Origin: Microvirga puerhi
Lineage (GTDB): Bacteria > Pseudomonadota > Alphaproteobacteria > Rhizobiales > Beijerinckiaceae
Direction: 5' to 3'
Length of the DNA: 32,432 nt
Assembly (NCBI RefSeq): GCF_020089865.1
Contig: NZ_JAIRBM010000031.1
Span: 1 to 32,432, forward strand
The translations under genes and the position numbers were made by a program. This document shows, piece after piece, positions 25,085-32,306 of the stretch. Every line of letters starts with the position of its first letter. The first letter of the stretch is position 1. Under the pieces are notes generated by a model. The model was given only the letters and a program-made list of their open reading frames with translations. It was not told the origin of the DNA and did no database searches.

Positions 25085-25882
25085 CTATTTCAATAGATTC
25101 TCCAGCACATCGATCTGCTGTCTAAGTCCATCGATCCTGCGCCGGACTTCTTCGGGATCGTAGGGTTGGTTGTTTGTCGACTTCAATCCCTGGAGTGCTA
25201 GATCAGCGATGACATCCGCGATCTCCACCGGCGTCTTGGGGCCGCTCGGCGAGTACCAGCGCGATGTCCAGTTGGCCATACCGATAACGGCAAAGGCAGC
25301 AATCTTGGGATCGACTTCCCGGAACTCGCCATTGGCGATGCCTTCCGAGATACAGCGGACGTAGAAGTCGTAGATGTGGCGGCGTCCGAGATTGTAGAGC
25401 GGGCCGAGCTCTTCCGGAATCTGCGTCTCCAGCCTGGAGAGAAGAATGAAGCGGGCCCCGGATGAAAGCCGCCGGACAATTCCGTCGACGACGGCGCGGC
25501 GCAGTCTTTCCGTTGCTGAGAGACCGGTTTCCTCGATCAGCTCCCGCAGCAGATTGGAAGGTGTCAGCGCCTCCGCCTCCACGAGGGCTGCAAGGATCTC
25601 CTCCTTGTTACGGAAATAATGGTAGACGGCGGAACGCCCCAGGCCGAGAGCCTTCGCGATGTCGTTGATGCTTGTCTGTGCGTAACCCTTCCTGTCGAAG
25701 AGTTCGGCCGCGATGTCAATGAGCTGTTCGCGCACCAGTTCCCTGCGTGGATTGGTTGCGAGCTTCGCATCTCTGGCTCGCAGAGCGGAGGGCCATTCCG
25801 AGGTCTTCTCCTGGGAACTTATCGTTTCCGGCTCTCGTGTGCTTCTTGCCGAATGCGTCTTGTTCAAGGTTGGATCCTTCAT
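25085..25882 (-). CDS. TetR-family transcriptional regulator
   Basis: A 265-residue TetR repressor with the start at 25882. A polar, probably disordered N-terminal tail of about 45 residues precedes the helix-turn-helix (REQLIDIAAELFDRKGYAQTS then INDIAKALGLGRSAVYHYFRNKEEIL). The C-terminal ligand domain is divergent and ends in a leucine-rich helix (RIDGLRQQIDVLENLLK). The frame is open to a TTG at 25969 that overlaps the upstream SDR stop (TTGA). I prefer 25882 because a promoter-like sequence with TATAAT lies between the two, although no strong ribosome-binding site is seen at 25882. Repressors in this family commonly sense CoA esters in catabolic clusters, KstR2 and PsrA being examples. 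It is one of two candidates to bind the shared motif. Confidence 0.85.
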   Translation of the reverse strand: MKDPTLNKTHSARSTREPETISSQEKTSEWPSALRARDAKLATNPRRELVREQLIDIAAELFDRKGYAQTSINDIAKALGLGRSAVYHYFRNKEEILAALVEAEALTPSNLLRELIEETGLSATERLRRAVVDGIVRRLSSGARFILLSRLETQIPEELGPLYNLGRRHIYDFYVRCISEGIANGEFREVDPKIAAFAVIGMANWTSRWYSPSGPKTPVEIADVIADLALQGLKSTNNQPYDPEEVRRRIDGLRQQIDVLENLLK

Positions 25883-25911
25883 CAGGTCATTGGGACGCCC
25901 TACCACATGCC

Positions 25912-25928
25912 GCATTATAGCATAATGC
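25912..25928 (-). promoter_or_regulatory. Palindrome overlapping a sigma-70 -10 box upstream of the TetR gene
   Basis: A perfect 7-bp inverted repeat, GCATTAT and ATAATGC around 3 bases, contains TATAAT on the minus strand. A -35-like CTTACA lies 16 bases upstream. This fits a self-regulated tetR promoter, with the operator covering the -10 element. The sequence is unlike the shared 16-bp motif. It also lies inside the longer version of the open frame. Confidence 0.5.
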
Positions 25929-25965
25929 GAGACCATGTAAGGGGCGGATGCCGGTTCCGGATCGC

Positions 25966-26847
25966 TCAAGACCCTGAATGGACGGCGTAGGAAAGGCCAA
26001 GCTTGTGCTGTCTGTGACGCAAATGCTTTTCAAATGCCTCGATGACAGTTTCGAACGTCCATTCGCCATCCAAGATAGGATCTGCGATCATGGGATGGCT
26101 GACGAATGACAGCTGCCGACCTGCGATGCGCACAACCTGACCATGAATGTCGGACGACCGGTCGGACAGCAGGTAGCTGATCACTGGCGCGCTGACGTCG
26201 GGGTCAGGCAGGACATCATATTGAATCTCACGCTTGGCCTGCTGGTCTGCGAGATGGGCCTTGTTCCGGGCCGCCATCGCCGTCTCCGCAAGAGGGGAGA
26301 CAGCATTGATGCGCACACCTGTTCCGCATAATTCCATAGCCCAGCTGTAAGTCAGGGCCGCGACGGCGGCTTTCGTGGCACCATAACCGCCTAGGCCGAC
26401 GTCTCCAGCTTGTGATCCCGATGTTACAGTCACAATCGAACCGCCAGCGCCCTGCGCGAGCATGGCCTTCGCCGCTGCGCGGGCGCAGGCTGTCGTCCCC
26501 AGGAGGTTGAGCTCAAACATCCGCCGGAGATCCCGCTCATTTATGTCCGTGATCCGTCCATGGCGCAGAATTCCCGCATTCGCAACGAAGCCGGACAACG
26601 CCCCGAATGTGGTCGTGCAAAGGTTAGTGAGAACTTGCGCAGTCTCCCATCGCGACACATCTCCCGCGTGAGCCAGCGCTGATCCGCCTGCGTGCCGGAT
26701 CGCTGCGGCCGTCTCTTCCGCTTTGTCGGCATCAATGTCGTTGACGACAACGCTCGCGCCGAGGGATGCAGCGTGGCGCGCATAGGCGGCTCCAAGGCCA
26801 GAGCCGGCTCCTGTGATGACAATCGCTCTGCCCGACAGTGCGCTCAT
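25966..26847 (-). CDS. Short-chain dehydrogenase/reductase (SDR), extended C-terminus
   Basis: A 293-residue SDR. TGAGSGLG lies at residues 12-19, NDIDADKAEE marks the cofactor loop (suggesting NAD), NAG is at 90-92 and the catalytic YGATK has Tyr155 and Lys159. The C-terminal 40 or so residues extend past the usual SDR end, as in multifunctional-enzyme-2 type hydroxyacyl dehydrogenases. A strong AGGAG ribosome-binding site precedes the ATG at 26847. It is the second gene of a minus unit, 84 bases after the SDR that ends at 26932. A likely task is 3-hydroxyacyl-CoA oxidation, but the substrate is not known. Confidence 0.87.
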   Translation of the reverse strand: MSALSGRAIVITGAGSGLGAAYARHAASLGASVVVNDIDADKAEETAAAIRHAGGSALAHAGDVSRWETAQVLTNLCTTTFGALSGFVANAGILRHGRITDINERDLRRMFELNLLGTTACARAAAKAMLAQGAGGSIVTVTSGSQAGDVGLGGYGATKAAVAALTYSWAMELCGTGVRINAVSPLAETAMAARNKAHLADQQAKREIQYDVLPDPDVSAPVISYLLSDRSSDIHGQVVRIAGRQLSFVSHPMIADPILDGEWTFETVIEAFEKHLRHRQHKLGLSYAVHSGS

Positions 26848-26931
26848 GGAATCTCCTTCTTACTGCTCGTGGGACTAGGAGGCATGCGCAGTTTTCGATC
26901 ATATCCTTGTCTTCGAGAGCGCTGCGCCGTC

Positions 26932-27702
26932 TCATCCGACCGTAAGGCCTCCATCCACGGTGAGAACGCTTCCGGTGACGAAAGCCGCATCGTCGGAAGC
27001 GAGGTAGGCGTAGGCGCCGGCGAGGTCCTCCGGATCGGCGCCGGCGAGCTTTGTTCCAAGCCTCGGACCGCGCACAAGGAGTGCAGGATCCGCTTCCGCA
27101 ACGGCGGCAACGCCGACGCTCACATTGGTCAGCACTCGACCTGGGCAGATGGCATTAAAGCGCAGACCGAACGGAGCGTACTCCGTTGCAAGCGATTTGG
27201 TCATGGCGATCACCCCGGCCTTGGCGGCTGCATAGGGTACTGCATAGGCGATGCCGGTGAGAGCCGCTGTCGAAGCGGTGCTGACGACGTTTCCCCGCAT
27301 TTCAAGGAGCGCCGGCACAGCCTGCTGAGTAATATGGAACACGCTGTCGAGATTAACCCGCATCATCATCGCCCAATCCTCCGCAGAGGTCTTGGCGAAA
27401 TGCCCGCGGCGATAGATTCCGGCATTGTTAATGAGCACGTCGAGGCGCCCATGCACGGCAAGAGCCCGATCAACCATTCTGCGGCATGCAACGGTGTCGG
27501 CAGCATCGTACGGAATCGCCTGGGCGGGTCGATGGAATGTCTCGGCAATACCAACGGCGACCTCCGCCGCTCCCCCTTCGTTGCTGTCCGCGAGAATCAG
27601 GCTTCCTCCCTCGGCGGCGAGACGCAAAGCCGTTGCTCGCCCGATGCCCGAGGCCGCACCTGTGACAAGGACCACTTTTCCATCGAACCGTCGAAGCGAC
27701 AT
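26932..27702 (-). CDS. Short-chain dehydrogenase/reductase (SDR)
   Basis: A 256-residue classical SDR with TGAASGIG at about residues 14-21, NNAG at 92-95, STAS near 141-144 and the catalytic YAAAK (Tyr157, Lys161). It ends in LTVDGGLTVG, the usual SDR C-terminus. The start is taken at the ATG at 27702, where the conserved N-terminus begins; the frame is open to a TTG at 27735, and neither start has a convincing ribosome-binding site. It heads the minus unit that includes the next SDR and perhaps tetR. It is divergent from ipdC, and two motif copies lie in the region between. Confidence 0.87.
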   Translation of the reverse strand: MSLRRFDGKVVLVTGAASGIGRATALRLAAEGGSLILADSNEGGAAEVAVGIAETFHRPAQAIPYDAADTVACRRMVDRALAVHGRLDVLINNAGIYRRGHFAKTSAEDWAMMMRVNLDSVFHITQQAVPALLEMRGNVVSTASTAALTGIAYAVPYAAAKAGVIAMTKSLATEYAPFGLRFNAICPGRVLTNVSVGVAAVAEADPALLVRGPRLGTKLAGADPEDLAGAYAYLASDDAAFVTGSVLTVDGGLTVG

Positions 27703-27762
27703 GAGGACTGGAGCTTGCTGTCTAACCCGATCCAATTGGACGCTCTCTCGTATGGCCCTTCA

Positions 27763-27778
27763 TCCTTCATTCGGACGA
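27763..27778 (+). promoter_or_regulatory. Shared palindromic motif, weaker copy 7
   Basis: The sequence is TCCTTCATTCGGACGA. The right half-site GGACGA is exact and the spacer is the ATTC of copy 8; the left half differs from consensus. It lies 61 bases from the SDR start at 27702 and 59 bp, centre to centre, from copy 8. It may serve the minus-strand SDR gene, or act in tandem for ipdC. Confidence 0.45.
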
Positions 27779-27821
27779 TATCCTCGAGTTTCCAGTGCCG
27801 ATCAGCCGGGCGCTTGCATGA

Positions 27822-27837
27822 TAGTTCATTCAGACGA
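27822..27837 (+). promoter_or_regulatory. Shared 16-bp palindromic motif, copy 8
   Basis: The sequence is TAGTTCATTCAGACGA followed by TG. It differs from consensus at one base of the left half. It ends 86 bases before the ipdC start, the same spacing as at the binding-protein gene. Confidence 0.6.
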
Positions 27838-27923
27838 TGCCCGAGCGGACCATTCGCCGCATTCAGATTGAACTCTCATGGTCGACAATTGGTCGGCCCT
27901 CAGGTCTCGGGAAGGGCTTGTGA

Positions 27924-29000
27924 ATGTCCGGCGCTCTGCATACCGTCCTGTGTGAACGTCTCGGCTGCCGTTACCCGATCGTCCAGACCGCCATGGGATG
28001 GGTCGCGGATGCCAAGTTGACTGCGGCGACCTGCAATGCGGGAGGGTTCGGATTTTTCGCGGGTGCCACGGCCGAGCCGGGGACCGTCGAGCAGCACATT
28101 CTGGACATCAAGGCGAAGACAGATCGTCCATTCGGTGTGAATTTTCACATGTTTCAGCCGAATGCAGAGGAGCTGATCGCCGCTGTGATCAAGCACAAAG
28201 TACGAGCCGTCAGCTATGGCCGCGGGCCGGATGCGAAGACGATCCATCGTTTGAAGGATGCTGGCGTTATCTGCATGCCCACCGTCGGCGCGGTCAAGCA
28301 CGCGGTCAAGGCGGCGGAGCTTGGAGCCGACATCGTGACGGTGCAGGGCGGCGAGGGCGGCGGGCATACAGGAGCCGTTCCCACGTCGATTCTGCTACCG
28401 CAGGTTCTCGATGCTATTTCTGTACCGGTTGTGGCTGCCGGCGGCTTTTTCGACGGCCGAGGCCTCGCAGCAGCCCTGGCCTACGGGGCGGCGGGCATCG
28501 CCATGGGCACCCGCTTCCTCATGACGACGGATTCGCCCGTTCCCCCGACGACGCTCGAGCGCTACGTGGCCGCCAAGGATCCCGCGAAGATTCGCATTTC
28601 GACGGCGGTCGACGGCCTGCCACAACGCTTTATCGAGAATGAGGAACTCGATCATCTGGAGAAGATGAGTTTACTTGCGCGCATGGCGATGAGCGCCAAA
28701 CATATGCGACGCTTTCGCCAGCAGACGGGCATTGGAGTGCTCGCGATGGGGCGTCTCGGCCTCAAGATCCTTTCGCGTAATGACAATACATTCGCGCAAA
28801 CCGTAATGGCAGCGAACCTGCCGACTCTCGTACAGCAGAGTATGGTCTACGGGCATGCCAAGGAAGGGCTGCTGCCGAGCGGACAAGCGGCCGCGATGAT
28901 CGAGCGGCTCGAAAGTTGTGACGACCTGATCCGGAGGATCATGGATGAAGCAGAAACCAGGCTGAACAGCTTGCGCACGCCGACCCCTGCAGCTCACTAA
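27924..29000 (+). CDS. ipdC: IpdC homologue: flavin-dependent oxidoreductase of the nitronate monooxygenase family
   Basis: A 358-residue FMN enzyme with the TIM-barrel of the nitronate monooxygenase (2-nitropropane dioxygenase) family. The segments YPIVQTAMGWVADAKL, GVKH-type VGAVKHAVKAAELGAD, VQGGEGGGHTG (140-150) and AAGGFFDGRGLAAALAYGAA (171-190, FMN phosphate site) match what I recall of IpdC (Rv3553). In the established HIP pathway IpdC oxidises the bicyclic CoA ester to prepare D-ring opening by EchA20. The EchA20 homologue is the next gene, 11 bases downstream, which strongly supports the assignment over a generic nitronate-detoxifying enzyme. GGGAAGGG precedes the ATG. The gene is first in a + unit with its own motif copy. 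Confidence 0.87.
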   Translation: MSGALHTVLCERLGCRYPIVQTAMGWVADAKLTAATCNAGGFGFFAGATAEPGTVEQHILDIKAKTDRPFGVNFHMFQPNAEELIAAVIKHKVRAVSYGRGPDAKTIHRLKDAGVICMPTVGAVKHAVKAAELGADIVTVQGGEGGGHTGAVPTSILLPQVLDAISVPVVAAGGFFDGRGLAAALAYGAAGIAMGTRFLMTTDSPVPPTTLERYVAAKDPAKIRISTAVDGLPQRFIENEELDHLEKMSLLARMAMSAKHMRRFRQQTGIGVLAMGRLGLKILSRNDNTFAQTVMAANLPTLVQQSMVYGHAKEGLLPSGQAAAMIERLESCDDLIRRIMDEAETRLNSLRTPTPAAH

Positions 29001-29011
29001 CGGAGACGGTT

Positions 29012-29791
29012 ATGGCCGGACCATTCTGGACGAAGATCGAAGCGGGGATCGCAGAGGTGGTGATCGAAAGTCCGCCTGTGAACGCTCTCGACAGTGTTGG
29101 ATGGACGTCACTGGCGCAAACGATCGACGCTTTGAACGCTGACCCCGAGGTTAGAATCCTCGTTATTCGCGCGGAAGGCCGCGGCTTCTGCGCTGGGGTG
29201 GATATTAAGGAACTGCAGAAGCATCCTGAGCGGATCCCTCAGGTGAATGCTGGAAACTGGGAGACATTCCGCGCGATCCATCGCGGCAGGAAGCCCGTCA
29301 TCGTCGCCGCCCATGGCTATATCATCGGCGGCGGCATCGGAATATGCGGCTCCGCCGATATCATCATCTGCTCGCCCTGCGCGACATTTTCGGTTCCTGA
29401 GGTTGACCGAGGCGCTCTCGGCGCCGGCGCTCACCTGCAACGTCTCTTCCCGGTGCAGAAAGTCCGTCAAATGTACTTCACTGGCGATCCCATCGACGCT
29501 GCTGAGGCCTATCGCCTGGGCGCCGTTGAGAAGGTCGTGCCCCGGAAAGAGTTGCGTGCGGAGGCTCTTGCCCTCGCCGCGAAGATTGCGATCAAGAGTC
29601 CGGTCATGATCCGCCTCGCGAAGGAGGCCCTGAACGGGATCGAGGATGGCGATCTCGAGCATAAGTACCGCTGGGAACAGGGCTTCACTGCTCAGGCCTA
29701 TCTCACCGCCGATTCGCAGGAGGCGCGAGATGCCTTCGTAGACAAGCGCGATGCTAGGTTCGGCGCCGTGCCGCTCACTCCCTATCGATAG
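29012..29791 (+). CDS. echA20: EchA20 homologue: crotonase-fold D-ring hydrolase
   Basis: A 259-residue crotonase-superfamily protein. RAEGRGFCAGVDIKELQK (53-70), GYIIGGGIGICGSADIII, FSVPEVDRGALGAGAHL and IKSP...RLAKEALNGIEDG match recalled EchA20 (Rv3550) closely. EchA20 is described as hydrolysing a C-C bond to open the D ring of the HIP-derived CoA ester, instead of hydrating an alkene. In the second active-site segment an acidic residue sits in VPEVDRG. The gene follows ipdC by 11 bases with GGAGACGG as the ribosome-binding site and precedes ipdF by 12. The trio forms a compact ring-opening operon. Confidence 0.85.
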   Translation: MAGPFWTKIEAGIAEVVIESPPVNALDSVGWTSLAQTIDALNADPEVRILVIRAEGRGFCAGVDIKELQKHPERIPQVNAGNWETFRAIHRGRKPVIVAAHGYIIGGGIGICGSADIIICSPCATFSVPEVDRGALGAGAHLQRLFPVQKVRQMYFTGDPIDAAEAYRLGAVEKVVPRKELRAEALALAAKIAIKSPVMIRLAKEALNGIEDGDLEHKYRWEQGFTAQAYLTADSQEARDAFVDKRDARFGAVPLTPYR

Positions 29792-29803
29792 GATCGTCCG
29801 GTC

Positions 29804-30604
29804 ATGAATGCTTCCAACTCCGTCGCGCCTCCGGTTTATGTGGAAGGCCACGGCCTTCTTGTGGGACGCTCCGTTCTCATTACCGCAGCTGCGGGCGTCG
29901 GAATCGGGTTTGCGGCTGCTCGCCGAGCCGTCGAGGAGGGATGCCGCGCAATCATGATTTCCGACATTCATGAGCGCCGGCTCGCAGAGGCCGTGGACCG
30001 TTTGATAGGCCTGGGATCCGATGCGACAGTGCATGGTTGTCTTTGCAATGTGACGGACGAGGAGCAAGTCCAGGGTCTTGTAAACGACGCCGAAGACAGG
30101 CTGGAAGGGATCGATGTTTTGATCAATAACGCCGGCCTCGGCGGATCGAAGCCTTTGATCGAGATGACCGATCAGGAATGGAACCTCGTTCTTGACGTGA
30201 CTCTCACGGGGACGATGCGCATGACACGCGCGACACTCAGGAAGATGATGTCCCGCCGCAGGGGTGTGATCGTGAATAACGCTTCGGTTCTGGGATGGCG
30301 TGCGCAGAAGGAGCAATCCCACTATGCTGCGGCGAAGGCTGGCGTAATGGCGCTCACCCGATGCAGTGCTCTGGAAGCGGCGGAGTATGGCATCCGCATC
30401 AATGCAGTTTCTCCCTCTATTGCCATGCACGATTTCCTCAGGCGGGCTGCTCCGCAGGACGCTCTCGACAAGCTGGCCAGCGCAGAGGCGTTCGGGCGCG
30501 CGGCAGAGGTCTGGGAGATTGCCAACGTGATGATGTTCCTCGCCAGCGACTATGCCGGATACATGGTCGGCGAGGTTCTTTCCGTCTCTAGCCAACGGGG
30601 CTGA
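29804..30604 (+). CDS. ipdF: IpdF homologue: SDR-family hydroxyacyl-CoA dehydrogenase of ring degradation
   Basis: A 266-residue SDR that resembles IpdF (Rv3559c) far beyond ordinary SDR similarity. Shared blocks include GHGLLVGRSVLIT, the ITAAAGVGIG cofactor loop, NNAGLGGSKPL, VIVNNASVLGWRAQ and SHYAAAKAGVMALTRCSA. Catalytic residues are Ser161, Tyr174 and Lys178. In the established pathway IpdF oxidises a hydroxylated HIP-CoA derivative before the IpdC step. It is the last gene of the ipdC-echA20-ipdF unit and ends 90 bases from the convergent LuxR-type gene. The match in a block as long as GWRAQ to RCSA is one of the best arguments for the pathway. Confidence 0.86.
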   Translation: MNASNSVAPPVYVEGHGLLVGRSVLITAAAGVGIGFAAARRAVEEGCRAIMISDIHERRLAEAVDRLIGLGSDATVHGCLCNVTDEEQVQGLVNDAEDRLEGIDVLINNAGLGGSKPLIEMTDQEWNLVLDVTLTGTMRMTRATLRKMMSRRRGVIVNNASVLGWRAQKEQSHYAAAKAGVMALTRCSALEAAEYGIRINAVSPSIAMHDFLRRAAPQDALDKLASAEAFGRAAEVWEIANVMMFLASDYAGYMVGEVLSVSSQRG

Positions 30605-30694
30605 AGCAAGAACCTCCCAGTTGCAGCTGGCAATGCCCGAGAAAAGATGCCAGGCATTCGCGCCCGGCATTTCCATGTCGTCCAGCCGGCTCCG

Positions 30695-31789
30695 TCAGAT
30701 CGCTTGGCGTGGGCGCTCACCCAGGAGAACGACGCTGTTGAGAACGAGCCGTACCAGCTCGGTCTGGCGGGTGATGCCGCTCTTTGAAAAGATCGAGCGC
30801 AGATGAGCGCGGGCAGTGTTCCTGCTGATGTCGAGCGAGTTGGCCGCTTCGTCGAGCGACAGGCCGACCGTTAGACGCCGGGCGACGGCGGCCTCCGCCG
30901 GCGTGAGATCGAAGAGCTGCCGTACAAGTTCGCCCTCGATGTCCGGAACTGCCTCCGAATCCCGTAGGAAGACAGCTACAGCTGAACTGGCGGAAAGACT
31001 CCTATGATCCTGGACGTTGATTGGGCGGACGATGAGACCGAGATTCTTGGAGCCAGATTGTTTCGTCAGGGACAGTCCGCGCACGGCGGCGGACGCTCCG
31101 GACTTCCTACTGTCCTGTAGAGCTGCTTTGATTGCGGACTGGAGCTCCCGATCTTCATTCGAGCATCGTGCGTACAGGTGCCCTCCCTGGATGCGTAGGC
31201 TGGATCCCTCGGTTAGGATCTCATCCGCTGTCGAAGAGATGCGAACGACCTTGCCCGCGCGATCCAGGATAACAACTCCTACGGACAGACGGTCGACGAC
31301 GTCTGAGTAGAGTGTTCGCTCGATCTCGGTCGCTCCGATGCGCGAGGCCATTTCAAGGCCGCGAGCGAGGTGGGACACGAGAAGCTCACAGACGGATTTC
31401 TCCTCATTATCGAAGGGCGCATGTGAGAGGGAACGGAAGATCACAAGCCTATAGCAAGTGTTTCGCTCAGTGCCGAAATCCGTGGCGCTTGCGTGGTGAC
31501 AGCTCTCGAATAGCTCTGACATTTCGTGGCTGTTCATCGATTCTGCCATCACGATATGGCCCGGCTCGTCCTCTGCCTCGGAACCAAGTGGCGGGCGGGC
31601 CATGGCGACGTAGGAACTTCCGTCGTTGGGTCTGTTGCGTTTCTCAATGGTGAGGACGACGGCGCAGGCGCCGAACTGCTCCCGGATCAACTCTAGCGAA
31701 GTTTTCATTGGTGCCCCGCTGAGCAGAGTGTCGAAGACCTTATTGCAGAACTGCCCGAACGCGATAATCGATCTTGAATGAAAGGTCAC
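30695..31789 (-). CDS. LuxR-family transcriptional regulator with PAS-like sensor region
   Basis: A 364-residue regulator. The N-terminal 150 residues form an unrecognised sensor region, residues of about 160-270 look PAS-like (LYSDVVDRLSVGVVILDRAGKVV), and residues 294-352 carry the LuxR-type helix-turn-helix (FDLTPAEAAVARRLTVGLSLDEA then ISRNTARAHLRSIFSKSGI, each read in part). There is no autoinducer domain, so quorum sensing is not implied. Start is the GTG at 31789, with AGGAGG about 9 bases upstream. TeiR, the steroid-responsive activator of Comamonas testosteroni, has the same general PAS-plus-LuxR plan, which makes this a good candidate activator of the cluster. No motif copy is found in front of its own gene. 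Confidence 0.85.
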   Translation of the reverse strand: MTFHSRSIIAFGQFCNKVFDTLLSGAPMKTSLELIREQFGACAVVLTIEKRNRPNDGSSYVAMARPPLGSEAEDEPGHIVMAESMNSHEMSELFESCHHASATDFGTERNTCYRLVIFRSLSHAPFDNEEKSVCELLVSHLARGLEMASRIGATEIERTLYSDVVDRLSVGVVILDRAGKVVRISSTADEILTEGSSLRIQGGHLYARCSNEDRELQSAIKAALQDSRKSGASAAVRGLSLTKQSGSKNLGLIVRPINVQDHRSLSASSAVAVFLRDSEAVPDIEGELVRQLFDLTPAEAAVARRLTVGLSLDEAANSLDISRNTARAHLRSIFSKSGITRQTELVRLVLNSVVLLGERPRQAI

Positions 31790-31842
31790 TTCGGCTTCCT
31801 CCTTGATTATTTTTTCGTTAGCGCGGCCCCTACGGCGTTATT

Positions 31843-31983
31843 TTAGGGCGGCGTGTACTGCCGTGATCTGAGGTTCTGCTCATACGACGGTGATCGCGAA
31901 GGTGTACGCCCGCCTCGTTCTCCAAGCCCCACAAAGCAGCATCGGCAGAAGGGCGAGAAAGGTCCTTGAATAGCTTTGAACAT
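31843..31983 (-). CDS. Possible 46-residue leader ORF
   Basis: A short open frame starts at the ATG at 31983, behind an unusually strong ribosome-binding site (GGAGGAACC directly before ATG). It encodes 46 residues beginning MFKAIQGPF, with two adjacent cysteines and many arginines and prolines later on. It ends 53 bases before the LuxR-type gene on the same strand. No family is recognised. It could be a leader peptide or chance; the ribosome-binding site is the only real support. Confidence 0.2.
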   Translation of the reverse strand: MFKAIQGPFSPFCRCCFVGLGERGGRTPSRSPSYEQNLRSRQYTPP

Positions 31984-31989
31984 GGTTCC

Positions 31990-32306
31990 TCCACCGTGAG
32001 GCACCTGAGATATTTGACGATGGTGTTATAAGTTCGACGCGGCGTCAACAAAATTGACGCTTAGGTCGAAAGTTTTACAGTTTGCAAAACTGGATCGGTA
32101 CTTGCTTTAGAGAGCAGACTCGATCGCACGTCTGCACGTAGCATAAGTTGGCGCCTGATAATGCGCTGGCGAATAGAAGTTATTTCCTAATCCCGGAGGA
32201 TTGTTTAGGCCGCGTAAGGCCACCTTGCCGTTCACTGTGCGGCTCTCAGCACACGGAAAACAATCCGCATCGGCGGAGTGCCGTGCTTCCCCTATAGCCG
32301 CACTAA
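31990..32306. other. Non-coding region rich in inverted repeats
   Basis: No convincing gene is seen between the regulator side and the insertion sequence. The region is more AT-rich than the rest and holds several inverted repeats: the nested element at 32033-32070, CAGTTT/AAACTG around GCA at 32078-32092, and GGATTGTTT/AAACAATCC at 32198-32206 and 32258-32266. It may include the regulator's promoter (a TATAAC is seen on the minus strand near 32030). Confidence 0.4.
32033..32070. repeat. Nested inverted repeat
   Basis: Outer arms TTCGAC and GTCGAA and inner arms GCGTCAA and TTGACGC share almost the same centre (32051), with a CAAAA loop. A further GACGC/GCGTC palindrome overlaps the left side. 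This could be an operator with two layers of symmetry or an RNA hairpin. Confidence 0.55.

Noticed and set aside
26862..26877. TAGTCCCACGAGCAGT (minus strand) before the SDR at 26847 as a motif copy
   Set aside because: The right half-site is missing and the distance to the start codon is too short.
29108..30676. Long minus-strand open frame of 522 codons
   Set aside because: It is antisense to echA20 and ipdF, which are clearly coding; its translation shows no domain.
30605..30694. AATGCC/GGCATT repeats between ipdF and the LuxR-type gene as a two-way terminator
   Set aside because: The repeats are short and can pair in several ways, and there is no T run on either strand.
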